Shown: one piece after another, positions 1 to 5,983 of the stretch
Numbering within the stretch: position 1 is the first letter of the stretch
Layout: the number at the start of each line of letters is the position of its first letter
IMG/VR virus record: IMGVR_UViG_3300035158_000239
Coordinates: 1 to 23,855 of that record
Strand: one strand, 5' to 3'
Source of the DNA: a virus
Length of the DNA: 23,855 bases
The notes under the pieces: model-generated
The model's database searches: none
What the model saw: only the letters and a program-made list of their open reading frames with translations
What the model was told of the DNA's origin: nothing
Made by a program: the position numbers and the translations under genes

Positions 1-83
1 CGCTGCGCTGCGCAATCTTCATCATCGGCGCACTTCCAAAGGTAATCTATGGCTTCCAAAGCCACTTCGTTCTTATTTGTCAT
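1..83 (-). CDS. Hypothetical protein, 3' end cut by window edge
   Basis: The first 27 codons of a minus-strand ORF starting MTNKNEVALEAIDYLWKCAD run off the left edge. The start is supported by an AAAGGA Shine-Dalgarno seven bases upstream. It overlaps the end of the preceding 28-codon ORF by 11 bases, which suggests translational coupling in the primase operon. The visible part is acidic and helical, and I recognise no family. Confidence 0.5.
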   Translation of the reverse strand, partial: MTNKNEVALEAIDYLWKCADDEDCAAQ

Positions 84-159
84 TGTCGGTTCCTTTTCGT
101 TTATCATAATTAACCTCTTTCGTGGGAAAACGGCGATAAATGCTTACAATACTGGTCAT
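73..159 (-). CDS. Small hypothetical protein, 28 aa
   Basis: A short minus-strand ORF begins 12 bases after the primase stop codon. A strong GAGGGG Shine-Dalgarno, which overlaps the primase TGA stop, lies about eight bases before its ATG. The product starts MTSIVSIYRRFPTK and is basic, without a recognisable domain. It overlaps the next ORF by 11 bases. The good ribosome binding site and tight packing favour a real gene, but the length makes this uncertain; it could simply be a leader that couples translation to the next gene. Confidence 0.4.
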   Translation of the reverse strand: MTSIVSIYRRFPTKEVNYDKRKGTDNDK

Positions 160-171
160 TATACGCGCCCC

Positions 172-2514
172 TCATATCTCTATTTCTTCCTCAATTGGTT
201 CCAATTCATATTTCCGCCATAACCGTTCTGTTTTGCGGGTATGCGGGTTATATTCTGCCCTGTTATCGTAACCATGATGACGCAGAATTGTTGAGATACG
301 GCGCTGCGCGCGTCCATCCCGTTCCTTTTTAGCCAATCCCATTTCGGACATGATATCATTTATCCGGAAGGAAGCGCGCAACCCTATGGCTTCCAAAACA
401 TCATCTGTCCAAACATCATGATAAATACGTTTTGCTTGTTCGGCTTCAGCCATGCGCATTTCTTGCGGAGTCGGCCCGATATAAAGGCCTTGTTTATACC
501 AATGAACGGCTTCAGCCCATAGCTGGACGCGGTCACGCTTGATGCTGTCCAAATCAATCTTCTTAACCGTACAAGGCCAATAACGCCTGTTTCCTGTGGC
601 GTCCTTCAGATATTCATAGCTGTTTGTGGTTGCGGCCAGAACAAACTGGCGAGGGAACCGGCGGACGGTGCGCGCATATGGCAGGCGGCAATCGTCATGC
701 TTCATCGTTATCCAGCGCTTGATTTCATCATCATCTTTCTTGCTGAATCCTTCCAGTTCCGCCAGTTCACAAATAATGGATCCCTGCACCTTCATAATGG
801 TGTCTTTGTCGCCAATGTCCCGGATGCTGACGCTGTCTGTGAAATAAGACACTGGCGCGTCATCACCAAAAGTTGCCAACGCTTCCAACGCTGTTGATTT
901 ACCTTTGCCCTGCTTTCCTTCCAAAACAAGAATGTGGTCAAATTTGCAGCCAGGTTCATAGATACGCCTCACAGCAGCAGTCAGCCATTTCTTCCCGATA
1001 AATGCCAGATAATCACTGGCTTCATCTTCACAGCCCAAATAATAGGTAAGCCATTTATTCAAGCGTTCCTGTCCGTCCCACTCCAGGGAATCAAAATAAT
1101 CGCGCGCGGGATGAACCTGATTTTCCATTGCAACGGCTTCAATCGCCTTCACGACATTGGCCGTGTTTGGTGCGATTCCAAACATTTCCAGTTCAGAAGC
1201 CGTTCTGGTAACGATAACATCATCAATTTCTTGAACTTCAAAATCACCATGCCTTACCCACGCAGGGCAGCGATTTATAAGAATCGAATGCGAAAACGCA
1301 TCATAAATAAACATGCCGCGAAATGACGGATTGAATTGCAGCATCAAAATCATGTTGCGCAGGGATGAGCCCTTGACCTTGCCGTTTTTGTCCATCAACA
1401 GCAGGTCACGCCAGTTTTCTTCCGCTTGCAGGTCGCGGATGCCCTGCAATTCCTGTTCATATAAATGTTCTGGAACGTAATTGCCGTAATCTTCAAGGGA
1501 AGGGTGGGGAATGTCTGCGTCCTGATCGGAATGATGAAAGGAAGCGCTTTGCGGATTGTCGGAAACGGAAGGGCTTGCAACTTTCTCGCCGACATTCCCC
1601 ATTCGTATTTTAACCGCTTCCAGACCTTCACTGCAATGTAAATCATTAAAATCAGTACGTTTCTGTTCATCATTTTGCGGAAAATCTGGCCAGATTATAA
1701 AGCCGCCAACCGTGCCGGCTGCAATCTTTCCTTTTTCGATGCCGACATTAAACGGCTGTCCCTTGATTTGCGTAAATTGGTCATTGTCCGCCGCAATGAT
1801 GATACGCGCATCTGGATATTTTTTACGGATAGCTTCCGCAACGGGTTTTAGATTTCCAGCATCAAAGGCAACAATGACAGGATAGCCAGTGGCTTCCCTG
1901 ACGCTGGCACCTGTTGCAAATCCTTCGCAAATAACCAATGTGCTTTTATCATCCTTGCTTGTTGCCAACGCCGTATAGCAGCCAGCCTTTTTCCCGCCTG
2001 TAATAAAGCGCTTGGTTCCGTCTGGCGCTATACGCTGCAGATTAACAATCTGTTGGCCGTCATAAATCGGGATATAGACGTTGTCACCAAATATGCGCGC
2101 CGTATAAAGTTTGACCTGTTTCCGCTCCAGATAAGGTGTGCTGCCCTGTTTGGCACAGGTGTTCCAGCGCCTGACGGCAATTTTTGCCGCCTTCTCATTT
2201 TGCTCCTTTATTTCAGCATCCCGCTTGCGGCGTTCCGCATCATATTTTTTCTTCAATTCAGCCTTTTCTTCAGGTGTCAGGCGCTTATTGGATTTGCTGT
2301 GCCATTTATGTGTTTCGCCTTGCTTGAAATTAAGGAACCATCCAACGGCAAATTCGTTTTCTATTTTAAGCTGGAAGACGCCGTTCTTTTTGCCGTTGCG
2401 GTCACCTTCAACCGCGTAACGGTGCTTGCGGTCATCCGCCACAATGTCTGCGGTACGTTGTGGCGCACATCCTGCTGCGCGCATGGCGTCTATAAATTCA
2501 GCAATAAAGTCCAT
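172..2514 (-). CDS. Phage primase-helicase (TOPRIM + VirE-type P-loop ATPase)
   Basis: This 780-residue protein combines two replication activities. Residues about 190-250 form a TOPRIM domain: CEGFATG at 196-202 supplies the catalytic Glu, and DND at 243-245 the metal-binding acids. Residues about 470-680 resemble the virulence-associated E family of phage helicases: Walker A GKQGKGKST at 533-541, an acidic strand IICELAELEG at 580-589, and a sensor-like region AATTNSYEYL near 628. A lysine/glutamate-rich helix (85-115) precedes the primase part. It likely lays primers and unwinds DNA at the phage fork. The ATG follows the methyltransferase TAA with no gap, and GGGGA five bases upstream serves as the ribosome binding site, so the two are probably translationally coupled. 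The usual N-terminal zinc finger of such primases is not evident. Confidence 0.93.
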   Translation of the reverse strand: MDFIAEFIDAMRAAGCAPQRTADIVADDRKHRYAVEGDRNGKKNGVFQLKIENEFAVGWFLNFKQGETHKWHSKSNKRLTPEEKAELKKKYDAERRKRDAEIKEQNEKAAKIAVRRWNTCAKQGSTPYLERKQVKLYTARIFGDNVYIPIYDGQQIVNLQRIAPDGTKRFITGGKKAGCYTALATSKDDKSTLVICEGFATGASVREATGYPVIVAFDAGNLKPVAEAIRKKYPDARIIIAADNDQFTQIKGQPFNVGIEKGKIAAGTVGGFIIWPDFPQNDEQKRTDFNDLHCSEGLEAVKIRMGNVGEKVASPSVSDNPQSASFHHSDQDADIPHPSLEDYGNYVPEHLYEQELQGIRDLQAEENWRDLLLMDKNGKVKGSSLRNMILMLQFNPSFRGMFIYDAFSHSILINRCPAWVRHGDFEVQEIDDVIVTRTASELEMFGIAPNTANVVKAIEAVAMENQVHPARDYFDSLEWDGQERLNKWLTYYLGCEDEASDYLAFIGKKWLTAAVRRIYEPGCKFDHILVLEGKQGKGKSTALEALATFGDDAPVSYFTDSVSIRDIGDKDTIMKVQGSIICELAELEGFSKKDDDEIKRWITMKHDDCRLPYARTVRRFPRQFVLAATTNSYEYLKDATGNRRYWPCTVKKIDLDSIKRDRVQLWAEAVHWYKQGLYIGPTPQEMRMAEAEQAKRIYHDVWTDDVLEAIGLRASFRINDIMSEMGLAKKERDGRAQRRISTILRHHGYDNRAEYNPHTRKTERLWRKYELEPIEEEIEI

Positions 2515-3558
2515 TTAGTCCCCGACAACCTGCGTTTTATACGCTATCTTATGATGATTTTCGCAATTTTTGTCCAAAATCTCATTTCCTTGACCCCACT
2601 TTTCAATTATTAAAATCCCATGTCCCAAAATTTCAGGTATCTGCGGAACAACCGCATTTCCTAGTCCTGCAAGTCTGTCCACCCCTTTGGAAAGCCCATT
2701 ATTAATTCTGCGAATGAGGGGTTTAGGTATATCGGGTCTTTTGAAGTAATCCTTAATCCCTCTGACATTTTCGCACCACGAAAATGCTTGCTTCCACGAA
2801 AGCGATTCTGGCTGGATCCCTTGCCCTCGGTCGCACCTATTGTTGGCAAAAGCCCTCTGTGATACAGACGTGTCTGTATGTGTTCTTGGCAACCATTTTC
2901 TTCCCTCACCTGATTCCTGACAGTTCCAGAACCTTGCGCTGTTACTGTTGGCAATAAACCAGATTCTGTCACGTCTATGCGGCGCCCCAACGGCACAAGC
3001 TGGAATAACAAGCGGTTGGCAGTCGTATCCGATTCCTTCAAGGTCTTCACAGATTTTGTTGACAAGCATCTTTTCCTGTCGTGTGTATATTCCACTGAAA
3101 AAGTCGTAGTTCGGACATCTGGAAGCGGCTCTGCTTTCCACCGCAACGTTACCAAATCCGACCCCCATGCTTCGCAAGCCATTAACATTTTCGCCAATAA
3201 CCCAGCGGGCGTTTGTTTCCTCAATAATTCGCAGCATTTCTGGCCAGAGGTAACGGTCGTCTTCCGTTCCAAGTCTTTTTCCTGTGCAGCTGAAGGGTTG
3301 GCATGGGAATCCGCCTGTAACAATGTCAATTGTTCCCCTGTAAATTGATTGTCCGTCATAAAACAGCTCCCCATTTCTATATGATAAAAGCCTTATATCC
3401 TTAGCCAGCGGGACATTTGGCCAATGCTTATTCAAAACCTTGCCTGCAAATTCGTTAATGTCGCAAAAAGCAGCCGTTTCAAAACCGCCAGTGCGTTCCA
3501 GGCCAAGCGAAAAACCGCCAATTCCAGAAAACAGGTCTAAGATTTTAAGTTTTTGCAT
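2515..3558 (-). CDS. dcm: DNA C5-cytosine methyltransferase
   Basis: This enzyme should transfer a methyl group from S-adenosylmethionine to cytosine C5. Motifs appear in the family order: SAM-binding DLFSGIGGFSLGLE (8-21), catalytic GGFPCQPFS with Cys86 (82-90), ENV (123-125), RRDRIW (195-200) and C-terminal GNAVVPQ (300-306). I chose the ATG at 3558 (MQKLK, 347 residues) because AAGGA lies six bases upstream and the longer ORF would add 26 residues before motif I. Residues about 133-165 look like an insertion compared with the usual spacing between the ENV and RRDR motifs. No cognate endonuclease is adjacent, so it may protect the phage against host restriction. A second ORF is nested in another frame and probably constrains the target-recognition region. 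Confidence 0.95.
   Translation of the reverse strand: MQKLKILDLFSGIGGFSLGLERTGGFETAAFCDINEFAGKVLNKHWPNVPLAKDIRLLSYRNGELFYDGQSIYRGTIDIVTGGFPCQPFSCTGKRLGTEDDRYLWPEMLRIIEETNARWVIGENVNGLRSMGVGFGNVAVESRAASRCPNYDFFSGIYTRQEKMLVNKICEDLEGIGYDCQPLVIPACAVGAPHRRDRIWFIANSNSARFWNCQESGEGRKWLPRTHTDTSVSQRAFANNRCDRGQGIQPESLSWKQAFSWCENVRGIKDYFKRPDIPKPLIRRINNGLSKGVDRLAGLGNAVVPQIPEILGHGILIIEKWGQGNEILDKNCENHHKIAYKTQVVGD
2661..3359 (-). CDS. Nested overlapping gene inside the methyltransferase, 232 aa
   Basis: The whole ORF lies within the methyltransferase gene on the same strand in a different frame. GGGGAG seven bases before its ATG (MTDNQFTGEQLTLLQ) gives it a strong ribosome binding site of its own. Recognisable segments are TSGQKCCELL, a W-rich stretch LVTLRWKAEPLP, SRLLFQLVP-like NRLLFQLVPLGRR, GLLPTVTAQG, and the C-terminus LNPSFAELIMGFPKGWTDL. 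From memory, proteins ending NPxxVExxMGFPxGWTxL are common in phages beside Dcm-type methyltransferases, often unnamed or labelled methyltransferase; I could not check this. It has none of the catalytic methyltransferase motifs, so the function is unknown. The tail MGFPKGWTDL reads over the bases that encode NGLSKGVDRLAGLG in the methyltransferase. Confidence 0.65.
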   Translation of the reverse strand: MTDNQFTGEQLTLLQADSHANPSAAQEKDLERKTTVTSGQKCCELLRKQTPAGLLAKMLMACEAWGSDLVTLRWKAEPLPDVRTTTFSVEYTHDRKRCLSTKSVKTLKESDTTANRLLFQLVPLGRRIDVTESGLLPTVTAQGSGTVRNQVREENGCQEHIQTRLYHRGLLPTIGATEGKGSSQNRFRGSKHFRGAKMSEGLRITSKDPIYLNPSFAELIMGFPKGWTDLQD

Positions 3559-3716
3559 TCGTTTCCTTCCGTTCCGCTTAATCATGCTGCTCCAACTATT
3601 TGACCAAGTCAATAGACAAAATAAAAAAAGTTCCATTGACTGTGCAAAAATATTAAATTCCTAACCTTTCACACTAATTCACGCATATGATTTCATGTGA
3701 AATAATCAATTTAAAT
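3559..3716 (-). promoter_or_regulatory. Intergenic control segment upstream of methyltransferase
   Basis: The gap between the ribbon-helix-helix gene and the methyltransferase is AT-rich and non-coding. It holds an imperfect palindrome at 3596-3615 (CTATTTGACCAAGTCAATAG, core TTGAC-CAA-GTCAA) about 38 bases before the methyltransferase start. A second one at 3690-3703 (ATTTCA-TG-TGAAAT) lies near the end of the upstream gene. Each TTGAC could double as a -35 box, but no convincing -10 lies at the right distance. Operator function is inferred. Confidence 0.3.
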
Positions 3717-4127
3717 TCAATGAGGATAACCAGCGCCGCAACGCGGACAATTGGTTATGCCGTTGTGGATAAAGCTGCATTTCTGGCAAGAAACATTCTG
3801 TTCCGTTCTGGCATAGATGCAGACATACCTATATACCATGCTTTTAAGCATCTGGCCTGGCTTTACGCCGCTGGCTTTACACAGATTAATAAAGTTGCTG
3901 TGCAGGCTTAATGGAAGCTTGAAGCCAATATATTTTACGGACTTCTCTTTGCCGTTTTTAAGAAATTCCAAATCATCTGTATTGTATGACCTAAACCCGC
4001 CGTGCGCCTTAACATAATTTGAAATTAGCGTTTCAATCATGTCAGTGCGGGATGCTTTTCCCTCAATCATCTTGTCCAGTTCAAGGACCAGATTTTCATC
4101 CAAATTCATGGAATAAAGTTTTCTCAT
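3717..4127 (-). CDS. Ribbon-helix-helix DNA-binding regulator with zinc ribbon
   Basis: The 136-residue product looks like three small modules. Residues 1-42 (MRKLYSMNLDENLVLELDKM onward) fit a short strand followed by two helices, as in Arc/CopG-type ribbon-helix-helix proteins. Residues about 64-103 (VKYIGFKLPLSLHSNFINLC onward) repeat this pattern. The C-terminus has four cysteines, CQKC (114-117) and CPRC (127-130), spaced like a zinc ribbon. AAGGAG seven bases upstream fixes the start. It is the first minus-strand gene after the control region, and two perfect 13-bp palindromes lie just upstream, so I infer an autoregulated transcription factor for the early genes or the divergent switch. 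The exact family is not recognised. Confidence 0.6.
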   Translation of the reverse strand: MRKLYSMNLDENLVLELDKMIEGKASRTDMIETLISNYVKAHGGFRSYNTDDLEFLKNGKEKSVKYIGFKLPLSLHSNFINLCKASGVKPGQMLKSMVYRYVCIYARTEQNVSCQKCSFIHNGITNCPRCGAGYPH

Positions 4128-4145
4128 TTTTCCGCTCCTTTCAAA

Positions 4146-4182
4146 AAAGTTTTACTTTATATTTTCAGCAAAGTTTTACTTT
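4146..4182. promoter_or_regulatory. Twin 13-bp palindromic operators
   Basis: The perfect palindrome AAAGT-TTT-ACTTT occurs at 4146-4158 and again at 4170-4182, 24 bases centre to centre. Both lie just upstream of the ribbon-helix-helix gene and overlap its probable promoter. Paired short palindromes are a typical arrangement for ribbon-helix-helix repressors binding as dimers of dimers, so autoregulation is the natural reading. No binding data are available. Confidence 0.55.
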
Positions 4183-4187
4183 TTCAA
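4156..4187 (-). promoter_or_regulatory. Probable promoter of the ribbon-helix-helix gene
   Basis: On the minus strand TTGAAA (4187-4182) could be a -35 box and TATAAA (4161-4156) a -10 box. The 20-base spacer is longer than the usual 16-18, so this is weak. One palindromic operator overlaps the -10 and the other touches the -35, as expected for a repressed promoter. Confidence 0.35.
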
Positions 4188-4200
4188 TCGAAAAAATCAA

Positions 4201-4223
4201 AAACAGGCCAAAAACCCCTGTTT
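4201..4223 (-). terminator. Possible minus-strand intrinsic terminator
   Basis: AAACAGG (4201-4207) and CCTGTTT (4217-4223) form a 7-bp stem with a 9-base loop. Read on the minus strand the stem is followed by TTGATTTTTT. It would stop leftward read-through just before the regulator's promoter. The stem has few G:C pairs, so confidence is low. Confidence 0.3.
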
Positions 4224-4351
4224 CTCACACGTCTTTGTAAGACTGGTGTAAGAAAAAAATGGCAGTTTCATGCGGGTTCTAACACTATTACTATATTACA
4301 CCTATATATAAACATTATTATATACTATATATATGGGGAGGGGGTAAAAGG

Positions 4352-4372
4352 CGCATATGCGTATATATACGC
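4352..4372. repeat. Overlapping perfect palindromes
   Basis: CGCATATGCG (4352-4361) and GCGTATATATACGC (4359-4372) are perfect palindromes that share three bases. Alternating purine-pyrimidine runs like these bend or melt easily and can bind dimeric proteins. The role is unknown. Confidence 0.4.
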
Positions 4373-4476
4373 GCTTAGGGTTTTTAGGTTTTTGTGGTGT
4401 AAGAGTATTTTTACAAAAAAATGTGCTTTTTATTCTTTTATATCAACGTCTTACACTCTTACATGACATGGTGTGA
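4357..4476 (+). CDS. Possible small hydrophobic peptide, 39 aa (doubtful)
   Basis: An ORF starting MRIYTRLGFLGFCGVRVF follows AAAGGCGC two bases before its ATG, the same octamer found before the large-terminase start at similar spacing. The product is hydrophobic and could be a single membrane helix. It overlaps palindromes and three of the GTGTRAGA sites, so this stretch is at least as likely to be purely regulatory. Confidence 0.2.
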   Translation: MRIYTRLGFLGFCGVRVFLQKNVLFILLYQRLTLLHDMV

Positions 4477-4533
4477 GAGAGCTGTTAGAATGATTTAAGT
4501 TGTTTTTGGCGCTACAGGGGATAAAATAAGGTC

Positions 4534-5004
4534 ATGGCAAAAAAGAAAATGGGAAGGCCGTCTTCCTACACTCAGGAAAAAGGAACTAAAATTGCAGCGC
4601 TTATTGCAATGGGATGGAGTGCTAAAAAAATATGCGCAGAAGACGATATGCCTTCTTTGCAGACGTTCTTCAACTGGTTGAGAATAGAGCCAGATTTTCT
4701 CGACCTATACACGCGCGCCAAAGAAGAGCAGGCTGACGCGCTGATTGAGGAAATGCTGGATATTGCCGATGATGCAAACGGGGACAGCAAAGTTAAAAGC
4801 CAGCGTGACCGCCTGCGCATCGAAACGCGCAAATGGCTGGCTTCAAAGCTTAAACCAAAACGTTATGGTGACCGCATGATCCATGCCGGCGACGAATCCG
4901 CGCCGATTGCGACAAAAATGGATGATAGGGACAGAAACGTTTTGGCGCATTTCTATAACAATTATGCGGAACGGATTAACCAAACTGAAAATGAAGGAAC
5001 TTGA
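4534..5004 (+). CDS. terS: Terminase small subunit (Sf6-like)
   Basis: This 156-residue protein would bind the packaging site on concatemeric phage DNA and hand it to the large subunit. The N-terminal MGRPSSYTQEKGTKI region starts a helix-turn-helix fold, followed by EDDMPSLQTFFNWLR, AKEEQADALIEEMLDIADD and RKWLASKLKPKRYGD. This order is typical of the Sf6 gp1 group of small terminases, and the length is also typical. The ribosome binding site is poor: AAGG is only two bases from ATG and AGGGGA is twelve bases away, so a leader effect is possible. It opens the rightward block, upstream of the large terminase but separated from it by two small genes and a terminator. Confidence 0.88.
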   Translation: MAKKKMGRPSSYTQEKGTKIAALIAMGWSAKKICAEDDMPSLQTFFNWLRIEPDFLDLYTRAKEEQADALIEEMLDIADDANGDSKVKSQRDRLRIETRKWLASKLKPKRYGDRMIHAGDESAPIATKMDDRDRNVLAHFYNNYAERINQTENEGT

Positions 5005-5140
5005 AAACCTATGTGGATATTTTTTGGTTGGAATCGGGATGGGCGCCTTAGCCTATGGCCTTGACATTCCGGCGGCGCAGGCAGTGTTTGCCGTCTTCGC
5101 CGTAACCATTGGCCTGCACTGGATTAAATCGCCTGCTTGA
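4991..5140 (+). CDS. Small membrane protein, two helices (holin-like size)
   Basis: A 49-residue product (MKELENLCGYFLVGIGMGAL...) overlaps the last 14 bases of the small terminase, suggesting translational coupling; no clear Shine-Dalgarno is present. Residues about 8-24 and 28-45 are hydrophobic and could form a membrane hairpin, with the short polar ends on the same side. Size and topology resemble small holins, but no lysis cassette is adjacent and many phages encode unrelated tiny membrane proteins, so function is open. A longer in-frame start at 4883 lies inside the terminase gene without a ribosome binding site and is not preferred. Confidence 0.5.
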   Translation: MKELENLCGYFLVGIGMGALAYGLDIPAAQAVFAVFAVTIGLHWIKSPA

Positions 5141-5208
5141 TTTGAACGCCTAAAAAGGGGATTATAACGGTTAATATTAACAACCCTTGCAAGAAAGGCG
5201 CAAAACCA

Positions 5209-5859
5209 ATGGCTAAATCATTTGAAGAACTGGAAGCAATGGAAGTTGGCCAGCTTAAAGGCATTTTGAAAAGCCTTGATGTTGCCGTTCCTGTTTTAGA
5301 CTACAGAAAATCCGAAAACAAAACCAAGCTTGTCCAGCTTGCTTATGACGTTCAGCAGGCGGATCCCGTTGAACCCGTTGGCGAAGAAAAGGCTGATACG
5401 TCTGAAGCCGATGCGCAGCGTGCGGAAGATAGCGAAATTGATATTGATGCCATGCTTGACCAAGTCGCTGATTTCTTTGGCGGCACAATTGAAGCTGTTG
5501 GTGAAACGGAGGATGAGGTTACCATTTTTGCCGTTGTGTCTGAAGACGGTAACGAAATCGAGCGCGGCACATTCCTTAAGCTGAAGGAAAAGGTTGAAGC
5601 CGTCCGCCGCCAGGAGGCGGAAAACGCAGCCGCAATGCCTGACCTGCCGCGAACACCTGAAGAACAGGCAGCGCCTAGCGAAGAATCGTTGTCTGAAATT
5701 GACCAACGCTTATTGCCTCTGAAGCGGATTGGCCTTAAAGTTGAAGTCGGACAGGACGTTGTCAAGCTGCGATTCGGTTCAAAAGCCGTCACAACAACCG
5801 TCCACCAGCCGGTTCATCGTATCGTTAAAACGGCTGAAACGCTGGTAAAAGTTCGGTAG
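5209..5859 (+). CDS. Acidic hypothetical protein, HeH/SAP-like N-terminus
   Basis: The 216-residue product is acidic. Residues 1-50 (LEAMEVGQLKGILKSLDVAV...) have the helix-extended loop-helix look of small SAP/HeH nucleic-acid-binding motifs. An acidic linker (51-80) rich in E, D and A follows, and then two segments that alternate strands and helices. A ribosome binding site AGAAAGG lies about ten bases before ATG. A strong terminator directly follows, so it ends the first small plus-strand transcription unit. No family assignment is made; a DNA-binding partner in packaging is only a guess from its position. Confidence 0.6.
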   Translation: MAKSFEELEAMEVGQLKGILKSLDVAVPVLDYRKSENKTKLVQLAYDVQQADPVEPVGEEKADTSEADAQRAEDSEIDIDAMLDQVADFFGGTIEAVGETEDEVTIFAVVSEDGNEIERGTFLKLKEKVEAVRRQEAENAAAMPDLPRTPEEQAAPSEESLSEIDQRLLPLKRIGLKVEVGQDVVKLRFGSKAVTTTVHQPVHRIVKTAETLVKVR

Positions 5860-5891
5860 CTTTCTTCTTTCCTAGGTTGGTGTGTAAAATG

Positions 5892-5926
5892 GCCCTGCCA
5901 GCGTAAAAAACTGGCAGGGCTTTTCT
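5892..5926 (+). terminator. Strong intrinsic terminator
   Basis: GCCCTGCCAG (5892-5901) pairs perfectly with CTGGCAGGGC (5911-5920) across a 9-base A-rich loop, followed by TTTTCT. It lies between the acidic protein gene and the large terminase. The T-run is short, but the 10-bp G:C-rich stem is convincing. Confidence 0.85.
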
Positions 5927-5937
5927 GTGTGTGGGGA

Positions 5938-5975
5938 TTGTCATACAATAAACGATAAAGATTAATAATTATTAA
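5938..5975 (+). promoter_or_regulatory. Candidate late promoter and palindromic operator
   Basis: Downstream of the terminator, TTGTCA (5938-5943) may be a -35 box. AT-rich -10 candidates lie 18-20 bases further on. TTAATAATTATTAA (5962-5975) is a perfect 14-bp palindrome that covers the -10 region and abuts the ribosome binding site. A new promoter is expected here because of the terminator just upstream; the exact boxes are uncertain. Confidence 0.4.
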
Positions 5976-5983
5976 AGGCGCGC

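Larger units (their letters stand above)
4223..4478. repeat. Cluster of five GTGTRAGA octamers (operator or iteron-like)
   Basis: GTGTAAGA occurs at 4246-4253 (+), 4397-4404 (+) and 4449-4456 (-), and GTGTGAGA at 4223-4230 (-) and 4471-4478 (+). Several pairs face each other: the first two form an imperfect inverted repeat, and CTCTTACA (4456-4463) faces TGTGAGAG near 4472-4479. A partial match GGTGTAA lies on the minus strand at 4296-4302. Such clustering on both sides of an AT-rich tract suggests binding sites for a regulator or replication initiator. Confidence 0.45.
4128..4533. other. Divergent control region between minus- and plus-strand blocks
   Basis: About 406 bases separate the divergent gene blocks, with no convincing gene. 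From left to right it holds twin 13-bp palindromes, a hairpin with a T-run on the minus strand, scattered GTGTRAGA octamers, a very AT-rich tract (about 4279-4334) ending in a purine run GGGGAGGGGG, overlapping GC-edged palindromes (4352-4372), and more octamers before the small terminase. It must hold promoters for at least one direction. The repeats plus AT-rich tract could also be a replication origin, but this is inference. Confidence 0.6.
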
